Positions 41,289-49,778 of a stretch of 64,000 bases of DNA are shown here, in pieces. The notes beneath the pieces are model-generated. The model saw only the letters and a list, made by a program, of their open reading frames with translations. It was not told the origin of the DNA and searched no databases. Source of the DNA: RGIG1681 sp017467625 (GTDB lineage: Bacteria > Bacillota > Clostridia > Christensenellales > UBA1242); the NCBI GenBank assembly GCA_017467625.1, contig JAFUSN010000004.1, positions 186,001-250,000 of the forward strand, read 5' to 3'. Numbering within the stretch: position 1 is the stretch's first letter; each line of letters starts with the position of its first letter. Both the position numbers and the translations under genes were made by a program.

Positions 41289-42707
41289 TTATATATATGT
41301 TGCAGGTTCAAGTAATTGAAAATCTGAAAATTCCTCAATTTTTGGTTTAAATTTATTGTAAACAATTTTGCATGCTTCAATGTAATATTCAAAAATTTGT
41401 TCTTCAGAAAAATCAGGGTGATTTGATTTAAATTCATCAACAAGTTTATCTCGTTCTATTCGCATTTCATTAATATATGGATATTCTTTAACATTAACAT
41501 ATTTTAGACCACTATATTCTTTAAAGTCAGGATATTCAAGACCAAACTTATTGAAATATTCTTGAAGGGTTAATCCATTTCTTCTAACATATCTTGTAAG
41601 CTTAATATAAATATCATCAGGAATATCACTTCTCATGATTTTATGTTCTTTAAATTCACCAGCATTAATTCGTGAAGATATGTATGAATCAAAATCAAAT
41701 GGAGTTTCAATTGTGTAAGTTAAAAAGTTGTTATCAGCAGCAGGTCCGCCAATTTCTTCAATAAGTTCGGCGGTTGTTGGAAATTTTCCACTTTTAGTTT
41801 GAACAACATTTTTAAGTCGTTGCAAAATATCATAAAGTTGAGGATCATTTTGTGAAATTCCTTCATATGATCCAAACATATTCAAATATTTTTCAAGTCT
41901 GCTAACAACAAAATCAAGTTGTCCAATGTGCAAAATTGCACGGCGCAAATTTTCATTTCCAACAAGTTCAACAACAACTGAAACAGGCATGTCCAGTTTA
42001 ACAGCGTAGGTGTCAATTTTGTTGTTCATTTGTTTGTCAGAACGAAAACTATCAACAAAGCCATCTTCATCTCTAAATTTTTCAAGATCAAACAGACCTA
42101 AATAATAAAAGTAAGTGTCGGAGTAGGTTGTAAATCCAAGTTCTTTCATTGCCTGGTCAGTGGTAATATCTCTTCCTGTTTTTCTCTTAATTTTTTTTGT
42201 GTGCGATTGAAGGGCAGGGAAAAATGGCATAGTTTTTCTTTTGAAATGGAAGTGCCCATGCTCATCTAAAAATTGAGTTGCTTCGGCAATAAGTCTAACT
42301 GTAACATCTTTTGCTTTTTTCACTTCTTTTTTTCTAAAACCAGCCATTGCGCAAACTTCATTAAAGGAAAGGCGTCTTCCGTTTTTGTCAAAAATGTCAA
42401 CGCGGCTTGCAATTTTATATTCAGGATCTTTGCTGGTAAGCTCTTCAATGCTTCCATTATGTTTTTCAGCAAATTGGCTTAATGCAAATTTAACCCTATC
42501 AAGTCCTGAAAGTGTTTTAAGCGCACTTCTTTTGTGTCCCAAAAATTCAAACTTTTCATCAACTGAAAGTTCTTTTCCATCTTTTTTGATTGATGTCCCT
42601 TTAATTTTTCTGTAAATTTCATCGCCATTTCCAAGGTCATCCACGCTTCGTCCACTTGCAACAACTTCATCAAGAAGAGTTTTTAATTTCAACAATTTTT
42701 CTTCCAT
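41289..42707 (-). CDS. Six-repeat helical protein of unknown function
   Basis: A 472-residue basic soluble protein of no family I recognise. It is built of about six degenerate repeats of 55-70 residues. Each ends in a helix with a Gly plus hydrophobic turn: LSVDEKFEFLGHKR, LSFNEVCAMAGFRK, ITTDQAMKELGFTT, VSVVVELVGNEN, TTAELIEEIGGPA and TLQEYFNKFGL. The layout recalls the homing-endonuclease-associated repeat and other small DNA-binding repeats, but this is only structural analogy. The ATG at 42707 has AGAGGCTATT in front; an upstream start would include the -10 box. It is monocistronic. Confidence 0.6.
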   Translation of the reverse strand: MEEKLLKLKTLLDEVVASGRSVDDLGNGDEIYRKIKGTSIKKDGKELSVDEKFEFLGHKRSALKTLSGLDRVKFALSQFAEKHNGSIEELTSKDPEYKIASRVDIFDKNGRRLSFNEVCAMAGFRKKEVKKAKDVTVRLIAEATQFLDEHGHFHFKRKTMPFFPALQSHTKKIKRKTGRDITTDQAMKELGFTTYSDTYFYYLGLFDLEKFRDEDGFVDSFRSDKQMNNKIDTYAVKLDMPVSVVVELVGNENLRRAILHIGQLDFVVSRLEKYLNMFGSYEGISQNDPQLYDILQRLKNVVQTKSGKFPTTAELIEEIGGPAADNNFLTYTIETPFDFDSYISSRINAGEFKEHKIMRSDIPDDIYIKLTRYVRRNGLTLQEYFNKFGLEYPDFKEYSGLKYVNVKEYPYINEMRIERDKLVDEFKSNHPDFSEEQIFEYYIEACKIVYNKFKPKIEEFSDFQLLEPATYI

Positions 42708-42723
42708 AATAGCCTCTTTTTTT

Positions 42724-42752
42724 ATTATAGCATAATAAAACATTTAATTCAA
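42724..42752 (-). promoter_or_regulatory. Promoter of the six-repeat protein gene
   Basis: TTGAAT, 17 bases, TATAAT with extended TG (TGCTATAAT) on the minus strand. Confidence 0.7.
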
Positions 42753-42800
42753 TAGCTCATCAAAATCAAAATAATCTCATGTTGCAGCCTCAAAATTTTA

Positions 42801-42840
42801 ATAAAAAAACCCAATCAAACCTAAAAGGTTTAACTGGGTT
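42801..42840 (-). terminator. Intrinsic terminator after tRNA-Arg
   Basis: Fifteen-base stem (AACCCAGTTAAACCT with its G-U containing complement), followed on the minus strand by seven U. Confidence 0.85.
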
Positions 42841-42846
42841 TTTCGC

Positions 42847-42923
42847 TGGTGCAACTGGAGGGATTCGAACCCCCGACCGTTCGGTTCGTAGCCGAGTACT
42901 CTATCCAGCTGAGCTACAGTTGC
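42847..42923 (-). tRNA. tRNA-Arg (anticodon ACG)
   Basis: A 77-base gene including encoded CCA. The acceptor stem GCAACTG/CAGTTGC pairs perfectly, the D-arm is standard, the anticodon loop CTACGAA gives ACG (reading CGN after deamination to inosine), and the T-arm has TTCGAAT. The first anticodon-stem pair is a C-A mismatch. A strong promoter and terminator flank it. Confidence 0.98.
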
Positions 42924-42938
42924 GTGATAACAAGAAAG

Positions 42939-42967
42939 ATAATAACACTTTATGCTTTTTTTGTCAA
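42939..42967 (-). promoter_or_regulatory. Promoter of tRNA-Arg
   Basis: TTGACA, 17 bases, TATTAT on the minus strand, about 15 bases before the tRNA 5' end. Confidence 0.8.
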
Positions 42968-43005
42968 CACAATAATTTTTTATAGTGCCAAAATAATTAT
43001 TTCAC

Positions 43006-43034
43006 TTGCTTGAACACTATTTTAAATGTATAAT
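43006..43034 (+). promoter_or_regulatory. Promoter of the S-4TM-like gene
   Basis: TTGCTT, 17 bases, TATAAT, followed after about 20 bases by AAAGGAGAAAATC and the ATG. Confidence 0.65.
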
Positions 43035-43066
43035 TTTTATGTAATGCAATAGCAAAGGAGAAAATC

Positions 43067-44125
43067 ATGAATAAAGTTGCTTTTCGTAGTAAGCGAGAAG
43101 AAAATGCAAAATTTTATTATGCATCTCAAAAAATGCAAAAAGAATCAAAAATAATTAAACTTGTGGCATATTTTATTTCATTTATACCAATAATCATGTC
43201 ATTATTTCCAATGGCAGACAAAAAATCATTGGTTTTTGCGGCCACAATGTTTTCGTTTGGGTTAACCGTTTTGCTTGAGTTCACATCATCATTTTTAAAC
43301 AACCACAAAGAAAAGGGAATTTTATTAAATCAACTTTACGAAGCCGAAATCACTGGAACAATTTTTTCAAAAACTGAATACGACCGTGAAATGACAAACG
43401 ATTTAAACGAACTTGCAATAAGAAAATCTGCAAGCAAGATGACGGAATTAAAGGAGTTTAAAGTTACTGAAGTTCCAGACGAAGTTGAAGATAAGTTTTC
43501 ATATTTATATTTATGCAGGCAAAAGTCAGCGTCAACCAATTATCTTTTAAGCAGAATGCAAGGGGTTTACATTTTCATTTTGACAATAATGATTATGCTT
43601 TTTATAAGTTTTGCATTTGTAAAAAATGATAGTTTTGAGTTTTTGCAACTCATAATTCAGTTTTATCCAATTTTAATTCCAATAATACGAAACATTGCGG
43701 CTTGTTCAAAATCAATGAAATTGTGTACAAAGCTTTCTGCTGACATTGATAATTATTTTGCAGATGGTGACGGTTCCAATGAAACGAGGGCAAAATTTTC
43801 TGCCTATGCTCAAACACTTGAATTTGAAGCAATGATGGCTTCACCTGCAAGGTATGCAGTGTTCACAAAAACATTTAAACACGGTCTTTCAATTCTTGAA
43901 AAGGGCGTAACAAAACGCTTTATTGTTGCTCAAAAAAAGCTTGTGAAAAAACCGGTAAGATCAAAAATAGCCAAAATTGAAAGCGTTGAAATTAAAGAAA
44001 AAACTGAAAAATCTAAAGTTAAGCCAAATGAAAGCAAAAAAGAAAATTTATCAAACAAAAGCATGCAAACAAAAACTGACAAAAAACAACTAAAACCAAC
44101 AAAAACAAACAAAAGTAAAGACTGA
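43067..44125 (+). CDS. S-4TM-like putative pore-forming effector
   Basis: A 352-residue membrane protein with two pairs of membrane segments (about 31-52 and 56-75, then 168-188 and 194-212) separated by a 90-residue cytoplasmic helical region. The opening KREENAKFYYASQKMQKESK, the second pair preceded by LYLCRQKSASTNYLLSRMQ, and the FYPILIPIIRNI ending match the plan of the S-4TM family. That family was described as a pore-forming effector with nucleotide-signalling defence genes. The last 80 residues are a Lys-rich disordered tail. No sensor or cyclase gene is next to it, so a stand-alone or non-defence role is possible. AAAGGAGAAAATC precedes the ATG. Confidence 0.55.
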   Translation: MNKVAFRSKREENAKFYYASQKMQKESKIIKLVAYFISFIPIIMSLFPMADKKSLVFAATMFSFGLTVLLEFTSSFLNNHKEKGILLNQLYEAEITGTIFSKTEYDREMTNDLNELAIRKSASKMTELKEFKVTEVPDEVEDKFSYLYLCRQKSASTNYLLSRMQGVYIFILTIMIMLFISFAFVKNDSFEFLQLIIQFYPILIPIIRNIAACSKSMKLCTKLSADIDNYFADGDGSNETRAKFSAYAQTLEFEAMMASPARYAVFTKTFKHGLSILEKGVTKRFIVAQKKLVKKPVRSKIAKIESVEIKEKTEKSKVKPNESKKENLSNKSMQTKTDKKQLKPTKTNKSKD

Positions 44126-44145
44126 CAATTGCTCAGTCTTTTTAA
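44117..44145 (+). terminator. Intrinsic terminator after the S-4TM-like gene
   Basis: AAAGACTGA with its complement around seven bases, followed by T-run; overlaps the stop codon. Confidence 0.8.
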
Positions 44146-44205
44146 TTTTTTTGGAATATTTTAGAAATTTTTAGAATATTTTTTAATATTTCATATTAAA
44201 ATGTT

Positions 44206-44233
44206 TTGAGAAAAAATTTTGGTATGATAAAAT
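44206..44233 (+). promoter_or_regulatory. Promoter of the large lipoprotein gene
   Basis: TTGAGA, 16 bases, TAAAAT. It predicts a leader of about 100 bases that contains a small hairpin (GTTCAT/ATGAAC, 44301-44314) before the AAGGAGG site. Confidence 0.6.
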
Positions 44234-44337
44234 GAGTTTAGGAATAAAATAATTATATAGTTTTTTTTCTAACTTGCTAAACAAATCAAGCTAGTCAACA
44301 GTTCATAGATGAACAAAAAAAGTCCAAGGAGGATTTC

Positions 44338-47262
44338 ATGGAAAAAGAAAAGAAATCAAAAAACAAAAAACAAGGTTTCAAAAAAGCAATGCTCGCAACT
44401 TTAGCGCTTGCAACTGTTGGAACCGCTGCAGTTGGTTTAACCGCATGTGGTGGTGCTGATGGAAAACCAGGAAAGAGCGCATATGAAATTGCAGTTGAAC
44501 ACGGCTTCACTGGAACCGAAGAACAATGGCTCAATTCATTAAAGGGCCGTGATGGAGAACCTGGAACACCTGGCGCACCTGGAACACCTGGCGCACCTGG
44601 AACTGGAATTGAGAGCGTCTATTATATTAATAATGATAGATGGGGAATTCAAACACTCTTAATCATTAACTACACAAATGGCAAACCACAAGATAGTTTT
44701 GTAACAATCAATATTGATAAAAACAGAACTTATGATGCTGAAACACTTGATGAAGTTAATCAACTTTTGGGTTACGGTGTTGCAAGAGATAAAATTGAAT
44801 ACACTGCAACTGAAAGTGTTGAAGCAACAACTGTTGATGACTTAATGGCAATTGACGCAGTTGACACAAGCAACTACACCGTTGCAACTGAAGACGATAA
44901 TGGAAACCCAGTTGTTTATGTTCCAACCAACCTCAACCAACTTAAAGTTGTTGATAAGTTTGTTGAAGCCGGGGCGTTAGATGCTGAGCAAAATGTTGAA
45001 ACAATAACTGGTGCAACATTTGAAACTGAAAACACTGATGAAGTGTTCCTTGTTTTGAAATACACTGACAGTACTGATTCAGTTATTGTTGACACTGACA
45101 AAACATATGAAGTTAAAACAGTTGGAACAATAGCCGCTGAAGAAGTTGTTGAAAAACTTGTTGAAGTTGGTGCAACCAACCTCAAACTTAATGAAAATGT
45201 AACACTTGATGAATCATTTGTTCAAACAATTCAAGAAAGATTTGGCGTAACAATTTCTGGTTATGCAATCACAGATGGCCAGTTTGTTGAAATGCAATCA
45301 CTTGTAATTGATTTAGGTGGTCAAACTCTTAATTATCAATCAAACAAATCATTTGTTGTTGGAATTGAAGGGTTCACTTTAACAATTAAAAATGGAACAA
45401 TGAATTTCAGTGGAATGGAAGATGCAACATTTGCTTCAATCACCGTTGAAAATGGTTCAAGACTCATTCTTGATGAAGTTGATTACACTTCAACTTCAAC
45501 AAATGTTTTTGTTCGTGGAAGATCATTCCTTGAAGTAACAAATTCAGAATTTTTTGGAAACACATATTGCGTTGGAACAAATGCAGGTGAATCTGCAAAC
45601 TATCTTCCAACAATTGTTTTGAAAGATTCACAGTTCACAACCCGTGGTTATGGTTATAATGAAACTGCTGGAACAAGCGATTATGATGATGCAACAATTT
45701 TAATGAATGTTCCTGGAACATTAACTGTTGAAGGTTGTTCAATTACGGGTAACCGTCAAGCACTTATTGTTCGTGCAGGAACTGCAACAGTAACTGATTC
45801 ATCTATTTATAACACTGGTTTATATTCAAACAAAACAAAATATTTAGCGCCAAATGCTAATTGGGGTTCAGGCAATGAAGTTCCAATGTCAGCAATTGTT
45901 GTTGGAAGCAAAAACGGAACATATCAAATGCCAGCGCTTTTAACATTAAGAAACACAACCGTTAGAACAGCTGTTACTGATGAAGGTGTTGATTTTGCAA
46001 TCTATGTTTATGGAAATGAAGCAGCTAGAAACAGTGCAGTTGTATCACTTGATGCAAACGAGCTTAATGTGCAAGACATTGATAATTTGAAAATCAATCC
46101 AATGCAACTTTGCCTTGCAAATGAAGAAATGGGTTATGGTGTAATTCAACTTGATGTTGATTCAATTGAAGCATTCAGTCAAATCACACAATTGTTCTGG
46201 GGTACTACTGTAAGACTCACAGAAGATCTTGAACTTGAAACAGATCTTTACCTTGCGCAAAGCGCTGTTGTTGATTTGAATAATCATGCATTAACAGTTG
46301 GTGGAAACGTGATAATGGTTGCACCAGGTGCACACATTGAATTTAGAAATGGAACACTTAACCTTCCTGAAGGTGTTATTGTTTTAGGTGGAGATGATTC
46401 AGAGTTAACATTTACAAATGTTGTTGATGCATCTGCAAAATTATTCATCAATCCTGTTGCAGATAAAGAAGTAACAGAAAAAATTCTTGCAATCAATGAA
46501 AATTATTATAACAAAGTTGATGGTCAACAAACATTGCTTGTAGGCGAAGATGCTGAAGCTCCAGAAGTTGAAGATTATTATGTTTGCTTTGGAAGACTTG
46601 AAGGAATTGAAAATGTTGAAACTGTAACACTTGGTGAAAGAACATTTACAAGCACTGATGAGGTTGCTCTTTCAATTGGAAGAAACTCATTTATCACAGC
46701 AAGAGCATTCTATGTTGAAGAAAACAGACTTTACATCGCAGCTCCAGTGTTTATGGCCGAGTTTAATATGTCTGGTGAACTCGTAATTGAAGGTGTCGAT
46801 TTCACATTTGGAACCGTTGAACAAGAAGATGTACTTAAAATTGCTGGTGCAAAATTCCAAAATGGTTCAAACACAGTTACAGATGATGGTGAAAACAATT
46901 ATGTTTTAAACATTAACACAAGTCACTTATATGTAACATTTGGTGTTGAAGGTCTAACTGAAAGCACAGGCATTGCAGTAACAAGAAAAGTTTACAGTGA
47001 TGGAAGAGTTGCTTATGGTTTAAGTCCACTTGAAGATCCTCTTACAATTGAAAATGAAACAGTTTATGGAATTGGATATTATCCTGTAGGCCGGGTAGAT
47101 AATGATGAAGATCTTTCACTATCTTGGAACAATTCATCAACTGATTACACATGGATTGTAATTAAAGAAGATGGAACAGTTGCAAGAACCGAAACAATGC
47201 ACATCACAATTCATTTAACTGATGAGTTAATTGAAAAAATTGAAGCAAAGCAAAATGTTTAA
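44338..47262 (+). CDS. Large surface lipoprotein with collagen-like linker and beta-helix region
   Basis: A 974-residue exported lipoprotein. The basic N-terminus and hydrophobic stretch end in a lipobox with Cys37 (GLTACGG). A short segment with AYEIAVEHGFTGTEEQWLNS precedes a collagen-like Gly-X-Y run (about 70-88, GEPGTPGAPGTPGAPGTG). Residues about 300-760 are rich in short beta-strand repeats (ITVENGSRLILDEVDYTS-like), suggesting a right-handed beta-helix, with further beta domains to the end. It has almost no Cys. It probably acts in adhesion or glycan contact. AAGGAGGATTTC precedes the ATG. The gene is monocistronic with a strong terminator. Confidence 0.75.
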   Translation: MEKEKKSKNKKQGFKKAMLATLALATVGTAAVGLTACGGADGKPGKSAYEIAVEHGFTGTEEQWLNSLKGRDGEPGTPGAPGTPGAPGTGIESVYYINNDRWGIQTLLIINYTNGKPQDSFVTINIDKNRTYDAETLDEVNQLLGYGVARDKIEYTATESVEATTVDDLMAIDAVDTSNYTVATEDDNGNPVVYVPTNLNQLKVVDKFVEAGALDAEQNVETITGATFETENTDEVFLVLKYTDSTDSVIVDTDKTYEVKTVGTIAAEEVVEKLVEVGATNLKLNENVTLDESFVQTIQERFGVTISGYAITDGQFVEMQSLVIDLGGQTLNYQSNKSFVVGIEGFTLTIKNGTMNFSGMEDATFASITVENGSRLILDEVDYTSTSTNVFVRGRSFLEVTNSEFFGNTYCVGTNAGESANYLPTIVLKDSQFTTRGYGYNETAGTSDYDDATILMNVPGTLTVEGCSITGNRQALIVRAGTATVTDSSIYNTGLYSNKTKYLAPNANWGSGNEVPMSAIVVGSKNGTYQMPALLTLRNTTVRTAVTDEGVDFAIYVYGNEAARNSAVVSLDANELNVQDIDNLKINPMQLCLANEEMGYGVIQLDVDSIEAFSQITQLFWGTTVRLTEDLELETDLYLAQSAVVDLNNHALTVGGNVIMVAPGAHIEFRNGTLNLPEGVIVLGGDDSELTFTNVVDASAKLFINPVADKEVTEKILAINENYYNKVDGQQTLLVGEDAEAPEVEDYYVCFGRLEGIENVETVTLGERTFTSTDEVALSIGRNSFITARAFYVEENRLYIAAPVFMAEFNMSGELVIEGVDFTFGTVEQEDVLKIAGAKFQNGSNTVTDDGENNYVLNINTSHLYVTFGVEGLTESTGIAVTRKVYSDGRVAYGLSPLEDPLTIENETVYGIGYYPVGRVDNDEDLSLSWNNSSTDYTWIVIKEDGTVARTETMHITIHLTDELIEKIEAKQNV

Positions 47263-47267
47263 TAAAA

Positions 47268-47299
47268 ATAAAAACCCTAAATTTTAGGGTTTTTATTTT
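47268..47299 (+). terminator. Intrinsic terminator after the large lipoprotein gene
   Basis: AAAAACCCTAAA with its complement, followed by TTTTTATTTT. Confidence 0.85.
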
Positions 47300-47349
47300 G
47301 CTTAAAATGAGGTTTAGTGTTATATTATAAGTTGTTTAGGAGTGATTTT

Positions 47350-47736
47350 ATGAGAGTTAGTGCACGAGCTGTAATTAAAGAAAATGGAAAAGTGCTTTTA
47401 ATGCACCGAATTGTTGTTAAAAACGGCGAAAAAAGAGAATATTATGTTTTGCCAGGTGGCGGGCAAGAAGGAAATGAAACATTAGAGCAAACAGTTGTAC
47501 GTGAACTTAAAGAAGAAATGAACATAAATGTTCATCCTTATAGGTATCTTGGTCAAACCACATTTGAGGATAGTGAAAAGCATTTTTTTGAGTGTGACAT
47601 TGTTGATGGTTTTGTTTCGCTTGGTGGCGAAGAAGCTGAAAAAAACAATCCAAACAATTTTTATGAACCAGTTTGGCTTGAAATTGAAAAAGTAGATAAT
47701 TTTAATGTAATTGATAAGGAGTTTATTAATAAATAA
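47350..47736 (+). CDS. Nudix hydrolase
   Basis: A 128-residue Nudix protein that hydrolyses a nucleoside diphosphate linked to another group. The Nudix box is complete: GGGQEGNETLEQ followed by VVRELKEEMNI (about 37-60). The substrate (mutagenic nucleotides, ADP-ribose, other) is not decided by sequence. I chose the ATG at 47350 because AGGAGTGATTTT precedes it; an in-frame codon 33 bases upstream lies inside the promoter region (TTGCTT-17-TATATT). The thioesterase gene begins two bases after its stop, so they are co-transcribed. Confidence 0.85.
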   Translation: MRVSARAVIKENGKVLLMHRIVVKNGEKREYYVLPGGGQEGNETLEQTVVRELKEEMNINVHPYRYLGQTTFEDSEKHFFECDIVDGFVSLGGEEAEKNNPNNFYEPVWLEIEKVDNFNVIDKEFINK

Positions 47737-47737
47737 A

Positions 47738-48454
47738 ATGATTTGGACAAAAGAAATTTTTGTGACTGGAAGCCAGTGTGGACTTAAAACTGAACTATCA
47801 ATGCTTTCAACATTTGCACTTGTTGAAGACGCGGTTTCAGGGCTAATGGGCGAACTTGAAGTTGATGGAATAACGGCAAAAGAAAAATATAACGCCATTT
47901 GGCTTTACACAAAAAACAGAATAAAATTTTTTAAAAGTGCAAAGTGGAATGAACGCATAAAAATTCAATGTTACATTTCAAAAATAACGCCAATCCGCCT
48001 AAATTTTGATACAATAATAACCAACAAACTTGGTGAAACAATCTGTCAGTCAAAGGTTGAACTTTGCGGGATAGATTTTGAAACCAGGCGCATTCGAAAG
48101 GTTGAAACAATTGGAATAAAGCAAGAGTTTGCAGAGCCAAATTTAGCGTTAGAAATCAATTTTGATATTGATAAAGCCGAAGGGGAAACAAATGAGTTTC
48201 AAACCAAAGTTGAAACTTCAAATATTGATTATTTGCATCACACAAACAATGTTGAATATGTTCGCTTTTTGCTTAACACCTATTCTGTTAAACAGCTTGA
48301 TGAAAATGAAATTAAATCAATTGAGGTCAATTACATTGGTCAATCATTTGAGGGTGAAACACTAACGGTTCAAAAAACAAAACTTAAAAATAAAGATGTT
48401 TTTCATGTAACCCGAAGCGCAGACAAAATCATCAGTGCAGAAATTGATTTTTAA
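47738..48454 (+). CDS. Acyl-ACP thioesterase (FatA/hotdog family), copy 2
   Basis: A 238-residue double-hotdog protein related to the copy at 20.7 kb. The second hotdog holds SNIDYLHHTNNVEYVRF, equivalent to the NEIDHNKHLNN block of copy 1, so the Asp/His/Asn positions are kept. It begins just after the Nudix stop and lacks a clear ribosome-binding site, so translational coupling is likely. The other copy is likewise tied to an unrelated gene. Function in releasing fatty acids from ACP is inferred. Sequence identity between the copies is low. Confidence 0.75.
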   Translation: MIWTKEIFVTGSQCGLKTELSMLSTFALVEDAVSGLMGELEVDGITAKEKYNAIWLYTKNRIKFFKSAKWNERIKIQCYISKITPIRLNFDTIITNKLGETICQSKVELCGIDFETRRIRKVETIGIKQEFAEPNLALEINFDIDKAEGETNEFQTKVETSNIDYLHHTNNVEYVRFLLNTYSVKQLDENEIKSIEVNYIGQSFEGETLTVQKTKLKNKDVFHVTRSADKIISAEIDF

Positions 48455-48485
48455 AAAAAGCATAACCGATTGGTTATGCTTTTTA
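48453..48485. terminator. Bidirectional terminator, convergent genes
   Basis: AAAAAGCATAACC with its complement around four bases between the thioesterase and the small lipoprotein gene. Confidence 0.85.
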
Positions 48486-49022
48486 CATTGTAATTTGTTG
48501 GTTGTTTTCTTCACTTGAAAAAGTGTAAAAAGGTTCTTTTGTTTTGTGATTAACAACGCTTTGAAGATGCGTGTTTTTATCTTTCAAAATTGAGCGCAAT
48601 GTTTCTAAATCACCAAGATAATAAATTGAAGTTTTGGCGATGTTAAATCTAGATCTTCCAATTTCTTCAAGAACTAAACCATATCCAGAAGTTTCGTAAG
48701 TAAAGTCAATATTAACTTCATTTTCTTTAGATTTTGCCAAAACATTATAAAAGGTTAAAAGTTGTTTACCATTTTCATAATTATCTGCATAATCAAGTGG
48801 TTTTGGTTGAAATTCAAGTGAATCAATGTTAAAACCTGCACTTTGAATGTCGCTAAACGCAATGTTTCCAATGTTTTGGTTTACCTTTTCAATATATTCT
48901 TCAAGTTGAATTTGTGGGTAAGCGAAAATAGTATCGCGGAAATTACAACCTGTTAGTTGAATTCCTGCAATTAAACTTGCAGCTGCAAGAAGTGGTTTTG
49001 ATGGATGTTTTGCTCTTTTCAT
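48483..49022 (-). CDS. Small uncharacterised lipoprotein
   Basis: A 179-residue protein with a basic start (KRAKHPSK), hydrophobic stretch and lipobox QLTGC near residue 26, so it should be a membrane-anchored lipoprotein on the outer face. The mature part is mixed alpha/beta and not recognised. I chose the ATG at 49022 because GGAGATAATT precedes it; an upstream in-frame start overlaps the 5' end of the transcript. A consensus promoter lies just upstream. The next gene upstream on the same strand is a separate XRE regulator. Confidence 0.7.
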   Translation of the reverse strand: MKRAKHPSKPLLAAASLIAGIQLTGCNFRDTIFAYPQIQLEEYIEKVNQNIGNIAFSDIQSAGFNIDSLEFQPKPLDYADNYENGKQLLTFYNVLAKSKENEVNIDFTYETSGYGLVLEEIGRSRFNIAKTSIYYLGDLETLRSILKDKNTHLQSVVNHKTKEPFYTFSSEENNQQITM

Positions 49023-49051
49023 AATTATCTCCAAATTATTTTTTCGCAACT

Positions 49052-49080
49052 ATTATAAAATATAACTTAACCACTGTCAA
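49052..49080 (-). promoter_or_regulatory. Promoter of the small lipoprotein gene
   Basis: TTGACA, 17 bases, TATAAT on the minus strand, a full consensus match. Confidence 0.85.
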
Positions 49081-49125
49081 TACTGGTTTAAAAAAAACAC
49101 AAAAAAAGAGCAACCCATGTTGCCC

Positions 49126-49731
49126 TTATTTTTTTCGCTTTGGTTTTGGTCTAACAAAAGTCCAAATTGCAAGCAAATATTCAAGTGGAATTCCAATAAT
49201 AAAAATTAAAAACAAATTATATGATAAAAATTGAATGTAAAGTGCTGTGAGCATTGTCCAAATTGCAATTGAAGCAAAAACAAAAAAGTATGCTCTGTGG
49301 ACTGCATATTTTGAGTAAGTTAACATAGCAATACATGATGCAGGCACTGCCCAAACAAAAACTGTCCAAATGTTAACTTTAAAAAATGTAATTGCGTGGA
49401 AGTATGCAATAATTGCAACAAGCCAAATGAGAGCAACGAGCATAAGCGTTGTTTGAAGGTGTTTAACTTTTCTTGTTAATGGCAATCCCATTTGAATTGT
49501 TTCGTCTGAAATATGTTCATGAACAAGGTAGTCAATTGAAACATTGAAAAGTGAGCTAATTTGTTCAAGTGTTTCAAGGCTTGGCGAAATTTCACCATGT
49601 TCCCATCTTGAAACGGTGTTGTCAGAATAATTAATTTTTTCTGCAAATTGCGTTTGCGTAAGGCCCTTGTTTTTTCTGAGTTTTGTTATGTTTTCTGCAA
49701 CAATTTGCGAAAGAGTTTTTTTGTTTTCCAT
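49126..49731 (-). CDS. XRE family regulator with C-terminal membrane segments
   Basis: A 201-residue protein with an XRE/Cro helix-turn-helix domain (about 8-66, LTQTQFAEKINYSDNTVSRW) joined to a hydrophobic C-terminus with about four membrane segments (85-110, 114-130, 138-160, 163-190). Such membrane-tethered XRE regulators are common in Firmicutes, but their signals are mostly unknown. The ATG at 49731 has no ribosome-binding site, and a -10 box ends six bases before it, so the transcript may be leaderless. It lies divergent to the glycolipid operon and next to a cluster of inverted repeats, which may be its operators. Confidence 0.8.
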   Translation of the reverse strand: MENKKTLSQIVAENITKLRKNKGLTQTQFAEKINYSDNTVSRWEHGEISPSLETLEQISSLFNVSIDYLVHEHISDETIQMGLPLTRKVKHLQTTLMLVALIWLVAIIAYFHAITFFKVNIWTVFVWAVPASCIAMLTYSKYAVHRAYFFVFASIAIWTMLTALYIQFLSYNLFLIFIIGIPLEYLLAIWTFVRPKPKRKK

Positions 49732-49737
49732 AATAAT

Positions 49738-49766
49738 ATTGTATAACTCTAACACAAAAAAATCAA
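49738..49766 (-). promoter_or_regulatory. Promoter of the XRE regulator, possibly leaderless
   Basis: TTGATT, 17 bases, TACAAT on the minus strand; the -10 ends six bases before the ATG. Confidence 0.5.
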
Positions 49767-49778
49767 TTGAAATTAAAC

